Assembly (NCBI GenBank): GCA_963694535.1
Contig: CAVODE010000025.1
Location: 1 to 21,636, forward strand
Length of the DNA: 21,636 nucleotides
Source: UBA2979 sp963694535
Lineage (GTDB): Bacteria > Chloroflexota > Dehalococcoidia > UBA2979
Direction of reading: 5' to 3'
The position numbers and the translations under genes were made by a program. The notes beneath the pieces were generated by a model. That model was not told the DNA's origin and did not search any database. It worked only from the letters and a program-made list of their open reading frames with translations. The first letter of the stretch is position 1. The number at the start of each line of letters is the position of its first letter. Positions 1 through 9,438 of this stretch are shown here, in pieces.

Positions 1-81
1 GAGAGTGCTAAAATAGTGAAAATTCGTGAGATTTACGACGAAGTACTGCTTGAATTCCGTATTTATCCTCGAAAATTTTAA
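1..81 (+). CDS. 3' end of an unidentified gene (partial)
   Basis: Frame 1 is open from the first base to a TAA at 79-81 and gives 26 residues; the other two + frames hit stops within the first 15 bases. The peptide contains KIVKIREIYDEVLLEF, which resembles the last strand of SnoaL/NTF2-like proteins (typically 'GKIVRIREYYD'). That likeness is short and only suggestive. The gene converges on the carboxylase that ends at 111, leaving a 29-base AT-rich gap with no clear hairpin terminator. The 5' part lies outside the window, so neither start nor family can be settled. Confidence 0.45.
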   Translation, partial: ESAKIVKIREIYDEVLLEFRIYPRKF

Positions 82-110
82 TTAATTATACAAAGCCCAT
101 TTAATTTTAC

Positions 111-3100
111 TTACCACGCGTCAATATTGGGTCTTTTTTTACCATCTCGAGGCGCCGGTGCTGGGACAGATGCGAAGGCATTGCTAATCCAGCGTCGCGA
201 ATCAGCTGGGTCAATGACATCATCTACACCAAAGGAAGTTCCATAATTGATTGCACGGCCTCGTGCATATGCGGCCTCGACAAGCTCGTCGTACCTAGTC
301 ACTCTTTCGCTCGGATCCTCTATTGCCTCAAGCTCATTTCTAAATCCTAATTTTACTTGTCCTTCGAGCCCCATGCCTCCAAATTCACCAGTTGGCCATG
401 AGGCCGCAAAAAACGATTCTTTGAAGCTCCCACCAGCCATTGCTTGGGCCCCAAGTCCATACGCCTTTCTTAGAACTATTGTTGCGTGTGGAATAGTAAT
501 GTTTGCCGCTGTAACAAACAGACGGCTACAGTGACGCACTAATGCAGTTTTTTCAATCTCTGGCCCAACCATCATTCCTGGAGTATCGCAAAGAACAAGT
601 AGCGGGATATCGAATGCGTCACAAATCTGTAAAAATCGTGCTGCTTTGTCAGAACCGTCACTGTCTATTGCACCTGCCAAATAATTTGGGTTATTAGCGA
701 GGACTCCAATCGGTCTACCTTCGATTCGAATGAATGCAGTTACCATACCAAGTCCAAATTCTTTTCGAAGCTCTAAAACAGAATCTGAATCAGCGAGCGT
801 TTCTATGACCTCACGTACGTCGTAGATGCGAAGACGATTTTCAGGAATTATCGGTCTTAGCAGCCTCTGATCTGCACATTCCCAATCACTAACAGGTCCC
901 TGAAAATATGAGAGATACTTTTTTGCGGCCTCTACAGCTTCTATCTCGTCTTTCACAAGAATATCAATTACGCCGTTAGGTGATTGGACTTCTGTCGGAC
1001 CAATTTCCTCAGGTCGGAAGATGCCAAGATTTCCACCTTCAATCAATGCAGGCCCACCCATACCAATATTTGAGTTCTCTGTTGCAATGATCACATCACA
1101 ACAACCAAGTAGCGAAGCATTTCCAGCGAAGCAGTAGCGGGAGGTGATCCCGATAGTTGGAACCAACGCGCTGAGTCGTCCCATTTGGGCAAACGTGGGT
1201 GTATCTAAAGGTCTATACGCACCTTCACTCCGACCTTGGCCTTGAGTTGTGGTTGATTCTCCTCCGGCACGTTTACCACCAGTACCAGCTCGTCCTCCTC
1301 CGCCCTCGGCGAAAAAAACAACAGGGCGTTTCCATTTTTCTGCAAGTTCGAGCATACGATCTGTTTTTGGATGATTGATAGCACCCTGTGTGCCGGCGAG
1401 TACTGTGTAGTCATATGCGAGTACGACGGTTCGACTTTTTTCTTCTGGGAACAGGTCACCATTTACGCTTCCTACACCAGTAACCATTCCATCTGTCGGA
1501 AACTTCCTAATTACTTCTTCAATTGGGAGGCCAGTGCCCGGGGTAAGGACGAGTGATCCATGTTCCATAAAAGAGTCTACGTCACAGAGTTGGTCAATAT
1601 TTTCTCGTGAGGTTCGTTGACCTGTTGCACGTCGCTTGGCTACTGCGTCTGGGCGTGCAGCATCAAGTGTTACTGCATGTCGCTGGTGAATTTGAGCGAG
1701 ATCAGGTCGGACGTAATCAAGGTCCACTTCTTGGTGATCCAATTCAATACTTATCTGAATATCAGAGACGTTTACAAATACAAGTGGATGATTTTCCCAG
1801 ACTGTATCCCCGTCTTGAACTGTAATATGTTCGATAATGCCGCTCATAGTTGCTGTGATTTCATGCTGCATTTTCATTGCTTCCATCACAAGAATTTGTT
1901 GTCCAATGCTGACGTTTTGCCCTACTTTCACGCCAATACTTACGATGGTTCCCTGGATAGGGGCACTGATTGCCGATAATCCATCCGGCACGTCGATACT
2001 GTCTTGAACGGGTTCGACAACGGCTGAGTCAGATGAAGATTCGGAACCTTTACCAAATGCAAGAACGGCGAGTGGATCTCGAGAATCAATTGATGCACCT
2101 GCTTGGGCCCCGTGCGATTCAGGAAGTGTCGTAGTAAAGAATTTTGAGTTAAGGTCAGCGCGGTCAAGTATCTCCACGATGTGTTGATCGAGGTAACGTG
2201 TATGCATGTTACTTGAGATAAAATCATCATCCATCAGAAGTGATTGCAAGAGCGAAATATTTGTTGATAATCCTTCGATTCGAAAATCACTTAATGCTCT
2301 ATACGTTTTTTTTGCTGCCTTTTCAAATTCTTGAGATTTAGAGTGAGTAATCACCTTTGCCAGCAGCGAATCGAAGCTTGGGCTGGTGTTATATCCAACA
2401 TAACCGAAGGTATCAGTTCGTACATCGGGACCTGACGGGACATCAAACGCTGTGAGAGTGCCACCGGATGGTTTGGTGGTGCCATCTGCGAGCATAGTCT
2501 CCATATTTACCCGAGCTTGAATAGCGTAGCCCTGAGGCTTGCCAATAACATCTTGATTGATACCCATTGATGTGAACAAATCTCCCTGTGCGAGAGAAAT
2601 CTGCAGTTGAACGAGATCGACTCCCAAGACCTCTTCGGAGACAGTATGTTCTACTTGCAGCCTTGCATTTGTCTCAATGAACGCAAAAAAAGGCTCTTGG
2701 TCAGAAGTATTCACTAGGAATTCAAAGGTGCCTAATCCTTCATAGTTCGCAGCCATCGCAAGGGAGCGTGAAGCCTCGATAAGATTGTCTCGCATCGATT
2801 CATCCAGAGCAGGTGCGGGTGCAATCTCTATCAATTTTTGGTGTCGTCGCTGCAGGCTGCAGTCACGGTCGCCAAAATGTAGGATCTCACCTGATCGGTC
2901 GCCTGCGATTTGAACCTCAATATGACGTGCTTTCTCGATTAGCTCTTCCACGTAGATGTCACCAATTCCGAATGCTTGCTCAGATTCAGAGGTTGCTCGT
3001 GCGAGAGATTCCGCAATTTCATTAGTATTATGAACAATCCTCATGCCTCTGCCGCCACCACCCGCGGCGGCTTTGAGGAGCATGGGTTTCCCTTCCAGTG

Positions 3101-3545
3101 ATTCGAAAAAATCTGCCGCGGTCTCTAAGGTCACCGGTTCTGAGATTCCCTTAACTAACGGCACATTAATTGATTCTGCCAACAATCGGGCCTGTACCTT
3201 ATCTCCAAAAAGCGCGATGGTTTCTGGAGATGGGCCTATAAATACGATATCGTTTTCTACGCATTGTGCAGCAAAATCAGCATTTTCACTAAGAAAACCG
3301 TACCCCGGATGTATCGCATCGCAGTGATTTTCTTTCGCAACAGTTATTATCTGTGCCATATCGAGGTATGCACGTACACCTCTGCCATCAAGGGCAATGG
3401 ATTCATCAGTTTTTTGCGAATGGAGTGAATTAGCGTCATCCTCCGAATATACCGAGAGTGTCTTTATCTCTAAATCAGCTGCCGCTCGAGCTATTCGTAT
3501 AGCAATTTCTCCTCGATTGGCGATTAAAATTTTTGAAAAAGTCAT
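111..3545 (-). CDS. Single-chain biotin-dependent acyl-CoA carboxylase (BC-BCCP-CT)
   Basis: This 1144-residue protein carries all parts of an acyl-CoA carboxylase on one chain. Residues 1 to about 450 are the biotin carboxylase: N-terminal KILIANRGEIA, the ATP-grasp glycine loop at 161-169 after Lys158, and the active-site stretch ETNARLQVEH at 291-300. A biotinyl domain follows with the EAMKM motif; Lys558 is the biotinylated lysine. Residues from about 630 to the end are a carboxyltransferase with glycine-rich CoA and oxyanion loops (AEGGGGRAGTGG; later GGPALIEGG). It should use ATP and bicarbonate to carboxylate an acyl-CoA. The arrangement and size recall the single-chain long-chain acyl-CoA carboxylases of mycobacteria rather than the usual two-subunit AccA3/AccD type; substrate is not readable. 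The start ATG has a GGGA ribosome site (GCGGGA) a few bases upstream. It follows the LLM gene by 35 bases, so the two are probably co-transcribed. Confidence 0.93.
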   Translation of the reverse strand: MTFSKILIANRGEIAIRIARAAADLEIKTLSVYSEDDANSLHSQKTDESIALDGRGVRAYLDMAQIITVAKENHCDAIHPGYGFLSENADFAAQCVENDIVFIGPSPETIALFGDKVQARLLAESINVPLVKGISEPVTLETAADFFESLEGKPMLLKAAAGGGGRGMRIVHNTNEIAESLARATSESEQAFGIGDIYVEELIEKARHIEVQIAGDRSGEILHFGDRDCSLQRRHQKLIEIAPAPALDESMRDNLIEASRSLAMAANYEGLGTFEFLVNTSDQEPFFAFIETNARLQVEHTVSEEVLGVDLVQLQISLAQGDLFTSMGINQDVIGKPQGYAIQARVNMETMLADGTTKPSGGTLTAFDVPSGPDVRTDTFGYVGYNTSPSFDSLLAKVITHSKSQEFEKAAKKTYRALSDFRIEGLSTNISLLQSLLMDDDFISSNMHTRYLDQHIVEILDRADLNSKFFTTTLPESHGAQAGASIDSRDPLAVLAFGKGSESSSDSAVVEPVQDSIDVPDGLSAISAPIQGTIVSIGVKVGQNVSIGQQILVMEAMKMQHEITATMSGIIEHITVQDGDTVWENHPLVFVNVSDIQISIELDHQEVDLDYVRPDLAQIHQRHAVTLDAARPDAVAKRRATGQRTSRENIDQLCDVDSFMEHGSLVLTPGTGLPIEEVIRKFPTDGMVTGVGSVNGDLFPEEKSRTVVLAYDYTVLAGTQGAINHPKTDRMLELAEKWKRPVVFFAEGGGGRAGTGGKRAGGESTTTQGQGRSEGAYRPLDTPTFAQMGRLSALVPTIGITSRYCFAGNASLLGCCDVIIATENSNIGMGGPALIEGGNLGIFRPEEIGPTEVQSPNGVIDILVKDEIEAVEAAKKYLSYFQGPVSDWECADQRLLRPIIPENRLRIYDVREVIETLADSDSVLELRKEFGLGMVTAFIRIEGRPIGVLANNPNYLAGAIDSDGSDKAARFLQICDAFDIPLLVLCDTPGMMVGPEIEKTALVRHCSRLFVTAANITIPHATIVLRKAYGLGAQAMAGGSFKESFFAASWPTGEFGGMGLEGQVKLGFRNELEAIEDPSERVTRYDELVEAAYARGRAINYGTSFGVDDVIDPADSRRWISNAFASVPAPAPRDGKKRPNIDAW

Positions 3546-3580
3546 ATTATTCCCGCTTTACCACTGAGTGTCTTTTAAAA

Positions 3581-4576
3581 TTATGCGGTTAAGTTACTCA
3601 ACCAGGTTCGAAATTCTTCAGGCGTACTCTTGGGCATGTATAGCATCTGTATATCTGCGCCAAGATCAGATCTCTCTTGAAGTTGCGCACGTACTTCTTC
3701 CATCGAACCAATGACCTGACATTCTCGAACCATGTCATCAGAAATAGCAAGAATAGATTTTTCACGGTCTCTTTCAGTCCACGCTGCTCGTGATGCGCCA
3801 ACTTCTGCCTCGAATCCATTTCTTTCAAGCATTTGCCAGTAGAAGACACCCATTCGGTTTACGTAGTGATGAATCAATCCCCTAGCTTCTAGCCATTTTT
3901 CGTCATCATTCGGAGAGCCATCAAGAATAGTTAGCTTGGTGAAGGGCGCGATTGTAAACTCCTTGTCAGGGTTATCAGAACTAGCTGCTCCTTCTTTCAG
4001 TGCCGATCGTAAATCTTCGAATAAGCCGCGTGGCCAATGAATTGGATAGATCCCGTCGGCAATTTCACCTGTCTGCCGGATTGATTTAGGTGTAATTGCC
4101 GCAATGTACACAGGTATTTTATTGCGCGTTCGATTGTAATGAAGCTGAAATCCTCGACTCATTTGAAAGAAGGAACCCTCATAATTGAGTTTTTCTCCGG
4201 AGATTAACGTATTAAAGATCTCCACGTACTCTCTAATCCGACTGAGCGGTTTTTCAAAGGGTACCCCGTGAAAATGCTCAACTACGTTCGCTCCTGAGGA
4301 TCCGAGACCTAATACCATTCTTCCTTCGGATAACTCTTCAAGCATTGCGTATTCCTGCGAAATTGCTGCTGGAGTTCTGGAGTAAGTATTAAGTATGGAG
4401 GAACCAATTTGAATTTTTGAGGTGTTAGTAGCAATAGTTGCGAGCCAAGGTATTATCGACTTGCCCCAGGATTCTCCGAGCGCTACAAATTCGACTCCGA
4501 GTTCCTCAGCTATTTGTACTTTCTCAAGTGATTCTCGCCAGTTATCTTCTGGTCCGGCTAATAGGCCAAGCCTCAT
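3581..4576 (-). CDS. LLM-class F420-dependent oxidoreductase
   Basis: This 331-residue protein has the luciferase-like (bacterial TIM-barrel) fold signature: N-terminal RLGLLAGPEDNW, then IQIGSSILNTYSRTP, and the family's GRMVLGLGSSG segment at about 85-95, followed by an FHGVPFEKPLSRIREYVE helix. This pattern is closer to the methylenetetrahydromethanopterin reductase/F420 branch than to FMN monooxygenases, so F420 is the likely cofactor; substrate is unknown. It is soluble, with no signal peptide. ATG at 4576 has an AAAGGAA ribosome site about 7 bases upstream. It is the first gene of a unit with the acyl-CoA carboxylase, suggesting that both act on one acyl-type compound. It diverges from the hydrolase at 4728 over a 151-base AT-rich region that must hold both promoters. 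FMN dependence cannot be excluded. Confidence 0.88.
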   Translation of the reverse strand: MRLGLLAGPEDNWRESLEKVQIAEELGVEFVALGESWGKSIIPWLATIATNTSKIQIGSSILNTYSRTPAAISQEYAMLEELSEGRMVLGLGSSGANVVEHFHGVPFEKPLSRIREYVEIFNTLISGEKLNYEGSFFQMSRGFQLHYNRTRNKIPVYIAAITPKSIRQTGEIADGIYPIHWPRGLFEDLRSALKEGAASSDNPDKEFTIAPFTKLTILDGSPNDDEKWLEARGLIHHYVNRMGVFYWQMLERNGFEAEVGASRAAWTERDREKSILAISDDMVRECQVIGSMEEVRAQLQERSDLGADIQMLYMPKSTPEEFRTWLSNLTA

Positions 4577-4727
4577 ATCAGATTCCTTTCAATACATGCT
4601 GCAGATTAACTCATAACAACGATGATTGTATTAAATCTAAATATTGTGAGAAATCGATTTGGGTAATAAGCTTAAATAGTGTGGTAATTATTTAGGTATT
4701 TGCACGCTGTAAAAGGGAGATCGGGCG

Positions 4728-5633
4728 ATGGAATCCTTGTTTAAAGAAGTTTCTTTGGGACCAAGTCGTAATCAATTTATCAACAACGCCGATGGTAGAA
4801 AGCTGAGCTTCGCTGAATACGGACAGCTTAGTGGAAAACCAGTATTTGCGTTTCATGGAGCACCTGGTAATCGATTTCAACTACTTGGAACACATTTTGC
4901 GGCTGAGGAACTTGGCATTCGACTGATTGTGGCGGATCGCCCTGGATACGGATCAAGTGATTATTACGCCGCTCGCGAGCTATGTGATTGGCCAGCAGAC
5001 GTAGCAACGATTGCTGATTTCTTGGGAATTGAGAGATTTGGCGTGTGGGGAATATCAGCTGGTGGCCCCCATGCATTGGCAACAGCCGCTCTTTTACCCG
5101 ACCGAGTAGGTCGAGTTGCGCTGGCTGCATCAGTGGCACCGAGAGTGCACATGGAAGTGATGGCATCCGCCCAAGAACTCCGAGCGATTGAGAATGTGTC
5201 CGCGCGTAAAATCAAGTGGACTGCCAATTCTTGGATAGTGTTACGTCAGCTTGCATCCGTAGTTCCTTGGCCGATTGCCAGATTATTCATAAATACGGCA
5301 AACAGGCAGCTGATGGATGATAAGGAGTTTCGAGCTACTCGCTCTATCGAGCGAAACGAATTTGGTAAACGATCTGCCGAAGCTTTGGCTCAAGATTTTT
5401 CTATTTTGATGGCTCCATGGGGATTTGAACTGTCAGAGGTTAGTCAAGAGGTTACTATCTGGCACGGAACTGCTGATACGTTAGTTAAGCCTGAACATGG
5501 TGAGTTACTCTCGAAATTACTACCAAACAGTAATTATTACAAAGTTGAGGACGTCGGTCACTTAGTGGCCGGTGGCCTATATGCCGATATGCTGCTGGCA
5601 GCAGCTGATGTGAGTAATTCGTTGAGAACATAG
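4728..5633 (+). CDS. Alpha/beta hydrolase
   Basis: This 301-residue protein is an alpha/beta-hydrolase with a full catalytic set: an oxyanion HGAPGN turn near residue 45, the DRPGYGSSD loop, the nucleophile elbow GISAGG with Ser110, the acid Asp250 in GTADTLVKP, and His278 in GHLV. Residues of about 140-225 form a helical cap. There is no signal peptide, so it should be cytoplasmic. It could be an esterase, lactonase or CoA thioester hydrolase; the sequence does not decide. ATG 4728 has a GGGAGA ribosome site 7 bases upstream. It leads a + strand run with the FO synthase, 87 bases downstream, which may be an accident of operon packing rather than a role in F420 synthesis. Confidence 0.9.
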   Translation: MESLFKEVSLGPSRNQFINNADGRKLSFAEYGQLSGKPVFAFHGAPGNRFQLLGTHFAAEELGIRLIVADRPGYGSSDYYAARELCDWPADVATIADFLGIERFGVWGISAGGPHALATAALLPDRVGRVALAASVAPRVHMEVMASAQELRAIENVSARKIKWTANSWIVLRQLASVVPWPIARLFINTANRQLMDDKEFRATRSIERNEFGKRSAEALAQDFSILMAPWGFELSEVSQEVTIWHGTADTLVKPEHGELLSKLLPNSNYYKVEDVGHLVAGGLYADMLLAAADVSNSLRT

Positions 5634-5720
5634 TCTTATAATTTTTGATATAGTTGCAGTCCTATGAGACCATGTTGGTGTATCGACTTGTTGTTAGATG
5701 CTCTATAAAAGGAAACAAAT

Positions 5721-8186
5721 ATGTCTCAAATAAATTCGAGCCATCAAAATTACGTCGTGCCATCGCGCGAGGAAGCGCTGCGGCTGCTTGTTGAGTCTAA
5801 CCTCGATGATTTATTGGATCAGGCGTCGGCCTTACGAGATATTGGATTTGGTAAGGGAGTGAGTTATTCGCGCAAGGTATTCATCCCGTTAACTCAGCTT
5901 TGTCGGGATGTATGCCACTACTGCACATTTGCGCAGCCACCAAAAGAAAATGAACGAGCTTACATGACCATCGAGGAAATGGTAGCAATTGCTCAAGCAG
6001 GTGCAGATGAAGGTTGTAGAGAGGCATTATTTACTCTCGGAGATAAACCTGAGCTGCGATATCCTCAGGCGCGTGCTGAACTCGCTGAACTTGGATACTC
6101 AACTACGATCGAGTACCTACTTGCGGCATCTAAGGCGGTGTTCGAGGCTACAGGACTTCTTCCGCATGCGAATCCAGGTGTTGTTACGCGCGAAGAGCTT
6201 ATCGCGCTTCGCGAGGTATGCCCTTCACAAGGCATGATGCTAGAGAGCTTATCGACTCGCCTTCTCGAGAAAGGTCAGGTGCACTTTGGCTCGCCTGACA
6301 AGGATCCTGCTGCACGTATTGAAACCATGCGTCTCGCCGGCGAACTTAAAATCCCTTATACGTCAGGCATCTTGATTGGTATTGGTGAGACTCGTGAAGA
6401 ACGCATTGATTCACTGCTAGCACTGCGCGATTTGAATGATGAATATGGTCATATTCAAGAAATTATTATTCAAAATTTTCGCGCTAAAGAAGGCACCAAG
6501 ATGGTCGATGCTCCTGAGCCTGACTTGGAAGATTTGCTGTGGACTATTGCAAGTGCGCGAATCATATTTGGCCCTGAGATGGCGATTCAGGCACCTCCAA
6601 ATTTGAGCCCTGGTACGTTTGGTACTTTGATCAAGGCAGGAATCAATGACTGGGGTGGGGTATCACCTGTGACTCCTGATCATGTGAACCCAGAGGCTCC
6701 TTGGCCACATTTAGAGCTGCTCGAAAAGATGACTTCTGATGAAGGTAAATTTCTCATTGAACGCCTTACGGCATATCCAAAGTATGTGAAAAACATGGAT
6801 CAGTGGATAGGGAAGAAGCTACGTACGGCTCTACTACAGGGCTCGGACGCAGACGGATTTGCACGGGAAGATTCATGGTCGCCAGGCGATAGTGACGCGA
6901 TGTTGCCTGATAAGTTGTTGAAACTGTTAGATACGCCTGCAAGTCAATTACGAATCTCCCCAAGGATTGAGGAGTTATGTGTAAAGGCTACTCATGGTCT
7001 GGCTCTTTCTGAATACGAGATTGCCGAATTATTTAGAGCACAAGGCGACGATGTAGCTGCAATCGCCAACGCTGCTGATGAGCTTAGAAAAAAAGTTAAT
7101 GGGGAAGAGGTTACATACGTAGTCAATCGCAATATTAACTACACAAATGTGTGTTATTTCAAGTGTCAATTTTGTGCGTTTTCGAAAGGTAAGCTGAGTG
7201 AAAATCTACGTGGAACACCATACGATCTTGATTTGGAAGAAGTTTCTCGAAGAAGCGTAGAGGCATGGGAGCGTGGTGCCACTGAAGTATGTATGCAAGG
7301 TGGTATTCACCCAGACTATACCGGAGAAACTTATCTGGAAATCTGTCGCACTGTGAAAGCTGCCGTTCCTGATATGCACGTCCATGCATTTTCTCCCCTT
7401 GAGGTTTGGCAAGGTGCAGAAACGTTGAATATCACGCTAGAGGAATTCTTGATTCGATTGAAAGAAGCAGGTCTAGGGACGCTGCCTGGTACTGCCGCAG
7501 AAATTTTGGATGATGAAATACGTAAAGACTTGTGTCCCGATAAATTATCAACAGATCAGTGGTTTGAGGTAATGGAAACCGCGCACAAAGTAGGTTTTAA
7601 TACGACCGCGACAATAATGTATGGTCATATAGATAGTCCGATAAATTGGGGTAGACACCTTGCCCGAATCCGACATCTTCAGGAGAAGACTGGTGGTTTT
7701 ACGGAGTTTGTTCCTTTGCCGTTCGTTCATATGGAGGCACCAATTTATTTAAAAGGTAGAGCAAGAAAAGGCCCAACATTTAGAGAAGCACTATTAATGC
7801 ATGCGGTTGCTCGCTTAGCCTTGAATCCAGTGATATCTAATATTCAGGCGTCGTGGGTGAAGATGGGGCCTAGAGGTGTGGCAGAGTGCTTGAATGCTGG
7901 GGCCAATGATCTTGGCGGAACATTAATGAATGAGAGTATCACTCGTGCAGCGGGCGCATCTTTTGGTGAGGAACTTCCACCAGAAGAAATGGAATCTGTG
8001 ATTTCATATATGAAGCGAATTCCTAAGCAAAGATCGACTGCATATGGTGAACCAGCCGAACTCCAAGTGAGAAAGTCGTATGGGGCAATGGATTTATTAC
8101 CAATAATCCAGACACCGGCGCCAAAATGGAATCGAGCAGTCTCAAAAGATGAGCTGGTGCGGCCTGGTATTCGAACGAGTATTTAA
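5721..8186 (+). CDS. fbiC: FO synthase, fused CofG-CofH (FbiC)
   Basis: This 821-residue protein contains two radical-SAM modules. The N-terminal CofG half carries C61-x3-C65-x2-C68 (LCRDVCHYC) and the C-terminal CofH half carries C478-x3-C482-x2-C485 (NVCYFKCQFC); each triad binds a 4Fe-4S cluster. The fused enzyme makes 7,8-didemethyl-8-hydroxy-5-deazariboflavin (FO), the chromophore of coenzyme F420, from tyrosine and 5-amino-6-ribitylaminouracil. The length is close to that of the actinobacterial FbiC (about 850), while many archaea and cyanobacteria have separate CofG and CofH. The joint lies at about residues 385-400. ATG 5721 is preceded by AAAAGGAAA. The next gene, an acyl-CoA dehydrogenase, begins 57 bases after the TAA. 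No other F420 gene (cofC, cofD, cofE) is in the window. Confidence 0.96.
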   Translation: MSQINSSHQNYVVPSREEALRLLVESNLDDLLDQASALRDIGFGKGVSYSRKVFIPLTQLCRDVCHYCTFAQPPKENERAYMTIEEMVAIAQAGADEGCREALFTLGDKPELRYPQARAELAELGYSTTIEYLLAASKAVFEATGLLPHANPGVVTREELIALREVCPSQGMMLESLSTRLLEKGQVHFGSPDKDPAARIETMRLAGELKIPYTSGILIGIGETREERIDSLLALRDLNDEYGHIQEIIIQNFRAKEGTKMVDAPEPDLEDLLWTIASARIIFGPEMAIQAPPNLSPGTFGTLIKAGINDWGGVSPVTPDHVNPEAPWPHLELLEKMTSDEGKFLIERLTAYPKYVKNMDQWIGKKLRTALLQGSDADGFAREDSWSPGDSDAMLPDKLLKLLDTPASQLRISPRIEELCVKATHGLALSEYEIAELFRAQGDDVAAIANAADELRKKVNGEEVTYVVNRNINYTNVCYFKCQFCAFSKGKLSENLRGTPYDLDLEEVSRRSVEAWERGATEVCMQGGIHPDYTGETYLEICRTVKAAVPDMHVHAFSPLEVWQGAETLNITLEEFLIRLKEAGLGTLPGTAAEILDDEIRKDLCPDKLSTDQWFEVMETAHKVGFNTTATIMYGHIDSPINWGRHLARIRHLQEKTGGFTEFVPLPFVHMEAPIYLKGRARKGPTFREALLMHAVARLALNPVISNIQASWVKMGPRGVAECLNAGANDLGGTLMNESITRAAGASFGEELPPEEMESVISYMKRIPKQRSTAYGEPAELQVRKSYGAMDLLPIIQTPAPKWNRAVSKDELVRPGIRTSI

Positions 8187-8243
8187 GAGAAGAATATTAT
8201 CCTGTGTGTTAGCGTATCTTCCAATTAGTAGATCGGGTCAACT

Positions 8244-9428
8244 ATGGACTGGAATGACACAGTAGAGCAGTCAGTATTTCGAAATCAGATTCGGCGCGTA
8301 ATAGATGCTGAACTTCCAACCAGATATAAGGAAGGTAAGGGGCCACCAGAGAGAACATGGGAGTTCGATCGTAAAGATCCTAATCTCGATGCCCAAACGG
8401 CAGCAAGTGACTGGCACCTCTCACTAAGCAGTCATGGTTGGATTGCACCACAATGGCCGGTTGAATATGGGGGGGCTGGATTATCAGCTATGGAGCAGTT
8501 CATATTGAATCAGGAATTGGCCGGGGCCGGGGCACCGAGTGTTGGCGGTTCCGGAGTAAGTATGCTCGGTCCAACATTAATTGTGCATGGTACTGAGGCT
8601 CAAAAACTCGAATATCTTCCCGAAATACTGAATGGAAAAACTGTTTGGGCTCAAGGTTATTCCGAGCCAGGTTCTGGTTCGGATTTGGCTTCGCTGCAGA
8701 CCCAAGCTACTCGTGATGGGGATACCTATACGATTAACGGTCAGAAGATATGGACCTCTGGAGCTCACACGGCGGACGCAATTTTTTTGCTGGTTCGCAC
8801 CGACAACGAAGCCTCAAAGCATCGCGGCATTTCATTCCTTTTGGTCGAAGATATGGCGACGCCTGGAATAGTGGTTAGACCTCTTATGGATATGGCAGGG
8901 AATCACTATTTCAATGAAACTTTTTTTGATGATGTCAAAGTCCCAGTTAGCAATTTAGTTGGAGAAGAAAATCGAGGTTGGTATGTCGGGATGACTTTAT
9001 TAGATTTTGAACGATCTAACATAGGCGGTGCTGTTGCGGCACGTCGGTCCTTAACAAATTTAATGAGAGTTATTCGTGAAGAGATGAAGGACGTATCTAT
9101 TGTTCGAAATGCAATTGTGGACAGATATATCGAATCTGAAGTAATGTTTCAATTTTCTTTTCGAATTATTTCCATGCAGAATAGTGGCTTGCTTCCTAAC
9201 TATGAGGCTTCAACTGCTAAACTTTTCAATTCTGAGTTATCTCAGCGTCTAGCACTTACCTCCACTCGGGTGTTTGGCTTGCACGCCAACAAAATTTCTG
9301 AAGAGGATGTCGCTGGCCGTTACACGGCTGCATATATCCGATCAGTTCCTGCCACAATACGGGGAGGTACATCGGAGGTGCAGAGGAATATCATAGCGAC
9401 TCGCGGTTTAGGCCTGCCAAGAGGATAA
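8244..9428 (+). CDS. Acyl-CoA dehydrogenase
   Basis: This 394-residue protein has the usual ACAD layout: an N-terminal helical domain, a central beta domain with the FAD/substrate signature (YSEPGSGSDLASL, near 137-149, and INGQKIWTSG), and a C-terminal helical domain ending in RGGTSEVQRNIIATRGLG. It should oxidise an acyl-CoA to the 2-enoyl-CoA and pass electrons to an electron-transfer flavoprotein. The glutamate that serves as base in medium-chain enzymes (EGT motif) is Gly here (GGT), but Glu256 in LDFERSN sits where isovaleryl-CoA and long-chain dehydrogenases have their base, so the enzyme is probably active. Substrate may be branched or bulky. The CoA-transferase begins only 10 bases downstream, which suggests that the two are co-translated and act in the same pathway. 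The ribosome site (GATCGGG) is weak. Confidence 0.93.
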   Translation: MDWNDTVEQSVFRNQIRRVIDAELPTRYKEGKGPPERTWEFDRKDPNLDAQTAASDWHLSLSSHGWIAPQWPVEYGGAGLSAMEQFILNQELAGAGAPSVGGSGVSMLGPTLIVHGTEAQKLEYLPEILNGKTVWAQGYSEPGSGSDLASLQTQATRDGDTYTINGQKIWTSGAHTADAIFLLVRTDNEASKHRGISFLLVEDMATPGIVVRPLMDMAGNHYFNETFFDDVKVPVSNLVGEENRGWYVGMTLLDFERSNIGGAVAARRSLTNLMRVIREEMKDVSIVRNAIVDRYIESEVMFQFSFRIISMQNSGLLPNYEASTAKLFNSELSQRLALTSTRVFGLHANKISEEDVAGRYTAAYIRSVPATIRGGTSEVQRNIIATRGLGLPRG

Positions 9429-9438
9429 AGAGGTATTT

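Noticed and set aside
62..110. Terminator between the 5' partial gene and the carboxylase
   Set aside because: Only short AT palindromes (AAAATTTT, TTAATTAA) are present, with no GC-containing stem and no clear T-tract.
1205..1462. Open frames inside the carboxylase gene, on both strands
   Set aside because: They lie fully within a well-conserved 1144-residue protein, lack start signals and resemble no family.
5634..5720. TATAAT at 5636-5641 as a promoter for fbiC
   Set aside because: The -10 match is perfect, but no acceptable -35 lies 15-19 bases upstream; AT-rich intergenic sequence gives such matches often.
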